NCBI GenBank assembly: GCA_021307315.1
Contig: JAJSPD010000211.1
Location: 1-20,117, forward strand
From: Bisporella sp. PMI_857
Taxonomy: Eukaryota > Ascomycota > Leotiomycetes > Helotiales > Helotiaceae
Length of the DNA stretch: 20,117 nucleotides
Direction: 5' to 3'
Within the stretch, counting starts at the first letter, position 1. The number at the start of each line of letters is the position of its first letter. The position numbers were made by a program, and so were the translations under genes. A model generated the notes under the pieces. The model had not been told where the DNA came from and made no database searches. It was given only the letters and a program-made list of their open reading frames with translations. This document shows, piece after piece, positions 18,800 through 20,117 of this stretch.

Positions 18800-19540
18800 A
18801 AATTTGATTTTTTTTAAGCTTTTTGTAAAAATATCGGCTGTGTTTTTTTTTTAACTTAATATAGCACAGTTTAATTTTAGTGCTTGCTAAGTAATTTTTT
18901 ATAAAATAATAACGTATGTCGATATACTTAGCACAAGCGTTGTACTAAGCGTTTTTTGCTAAATTTATTGCTTCGTTGCTATTTATATATATAGAAATAG
19001 TACTTATTTCTATTTTCAGATCTTTAAAAAACTGCTGCATTTAAAGTGCTTTTTTTACTAAGTTTTTTACAGCTACATATTCGGCTTTTACAGTATTGTT
19101 TGCAACCGTTTTTTGCTTTGTAAAACTCTATATTACAACACTTTCGGCTATTATTACTACTTGGCCGTTTGTCGATTTTTTATCGACTTTGTTACTTGTT
19201 TAGTCAAAATCCCTGTAAATGCGTAAAGTGCTGCTTGCTACTTTGTATAAAATACTTCAGTTTACTGTGTTTTTAAAGTATTCCAAAACTACTTTTTGCG
19301 TTTTGTAGTGCTTAACTAAAAAAGCATAGTTAAATTTTTTTAAATAAAAAACTGCTTAAGCAATATTAAGCTTAGTTTTTAAAGCCGGCCAGTTTAAAAC
19401 ACTTTTAATTTTCTGATATAGTTGCTTGTTAAACAATTCCGACTTTTTACTCAGCTTTTCAAATATTAACTTATCGATTTTTTTGCAGTTATTTAAGCTA
19501 TATTTCTTAATGGTTTTTTGCACGTAACGTAGTCATAAGC
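18800..19540 (-). mobile_element. RIP-decayed Copia pol fragment (RT end and RNase H)
   Basis: Minus-strand translation gives the end of a Ty1/Copia polyprotein in order. LYQKIKSVLNW (about 19425-19393) is the usual YQ-IGSL block. Next come ANNTVKAEYVAV (about 19101-19066) and INLAKNA (about 18982-18962). Then come KYIDIRYYFIK (about 18926-18894), matching KHIDIRYHFIR, and ADIFTKSL (about 18836-18813), matching ADILTKPL. In-frame stops, frameshifts and heavy AT bias show it is dead. The reverse transcriptase core should lie beyond 19540 but is not readable there. Confidence 0.85.
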
Positions 19541-19569
19541 GACCCGGCAACACAAGTGACCCGTCACTT
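19537..19569. repeat. GC-rich repeat/palindrome island inside the Copia remnant
   Basis: Direct repeats AAGCGACCCG (19537-19546) and AAGTGACCCG (19554-19563) lie next to a perfect dyad AAGTGAC-CC-GTCACTT (19554-19569). This short stretch keeps CG dinucleotides while its surroundings do not. It may mark the end of another inserted element. Confidence 0.6.
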
Positions 19570-20117
19570 TTTCTTGGCACTGTTATAAAAAGTTAAATAA
19601 CTCAACAATTAAACAAGCAATTAATTAAAGCTTTTTAAGCTTTAAATCTCTAAATTTTACTTTAACATTTTGACATGTTTGTACGTTGTAGCCGAACTCG
19701 CTGCACAATTCGCAGCGCTATTGTTGTAATGCAGAAAACTTCGTACGACTACTACTTTCAACTAAATCAACTTGTAATTAAGTATTAACTTTACTTTAAG
19801 CTTAAAAATTTTGCGCATTTTGAAAATTAAGTAATTTTTTTGTATAATAGCGCCGACTAAACTTATTATTTGTTTTGCGCAGTGCAACATTTTTTTCGCG
19901 TAACAAATAAGTTCGTAAATTGCGCGTATTGCACTTTTAGCAAACTAATTTATACTTAATAAAAACGAAATTAGCGAACTATTTTAATGTCGTACAATTC
20001 TTTTTTTTACATATACAGTTTAAAATTGCGTTTTAATTACGTTGTGCGAAATTTTTGGCTTTTATATTACAAGTAGTTCGAACGAAGTTAATAGTAAAGT
20101 TAGTGTTAAACTCGAAT
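19570..20117. other. AT-rich DNA, probably more transposon debris
   Basis: No sustained frame and no recognisable reverse transcriptase motif on either strand. By position it should be the upstream part of the Copia element, but the similarity is lost or interrupted. Confidence 0.5.

Noticed and set aside
18535..18801. 88-codon plus-strand open frame
   Set aside because: It runs through the presumed LTR and a 10-bp tandem array; hydrophobicity comes from T-rich DNA, not a gene.
1..20117. tRNA or rRNA genes
   Set aside because: I saw no cloverleaf with A- and B-box signals and no rRNA-like sequence on either strand, though no covariance search was possible.

Overview
This window is fungal nuclear DNA, almost certainly from a filamentous ascomycete (Pezizomycotina). 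The evidence is many short introns (about 50-105 bp) with GTAAGT-like donors and CTAAC/CTGAT branch points, a highly reducing polyketide synthase (HR-PKS), and a gene island of balanced base composition set in AT-rich DNA full of decayed transposons. The decay looks like repeat-induced point mutation (RIP). I cannot name the species.

Layout. 1-2600 is AT-rich repeat debris holding a complete hAT-like miniature element (1309-1776). 2600-3400 is a transition zone with tandem repeats and a G-run. 3404-16339 is a four-gene island: an AYR1-like short-chain dehydrogenase/reductase (SDR) (+, 3404-4880, 9 exons), a small cupin protein (-, 5396-6109, 2 exons), a second SDR (-, 6391-7436, 4 exons), and an HR-PKS (+, 8185-16339, 10 exons). 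16480-17215 is a broken pogo-family transposase on the minus strand. 17216-20117 is AT-rich again, with a second copy of the hAT-like element (17569-18081) and the 3' part of a mutated Copia polyprotein (about 18800-19540, minus strand).

How the genes may work together. The PKS has the order KS-AT-DH-(remnant MT)-ER-KR-ACP and no release domain. It shares a divergent 748-bp promoter with the SDR at 7436. The two SDRs and the cupin are plausible tailoring enzymes acting on its reduced chain. No P450, transporter, transcription factor, thioesterase or hydrolase is visible, so the set is either minimal or continues outside the window. The product cannot be deduced.

Main surprises. The PKS reading frame is broken by one base at a C6 run (8439-8444) while everything else in the gene looks intact. 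The nucleotide-binding glycine motif of its ER is degenerate and its methyltransferase is vestigial. The gene island is bracketed by two same-orientation copies of one hAT-like miniature transposon, each with a perfect 8-bp target duplication.
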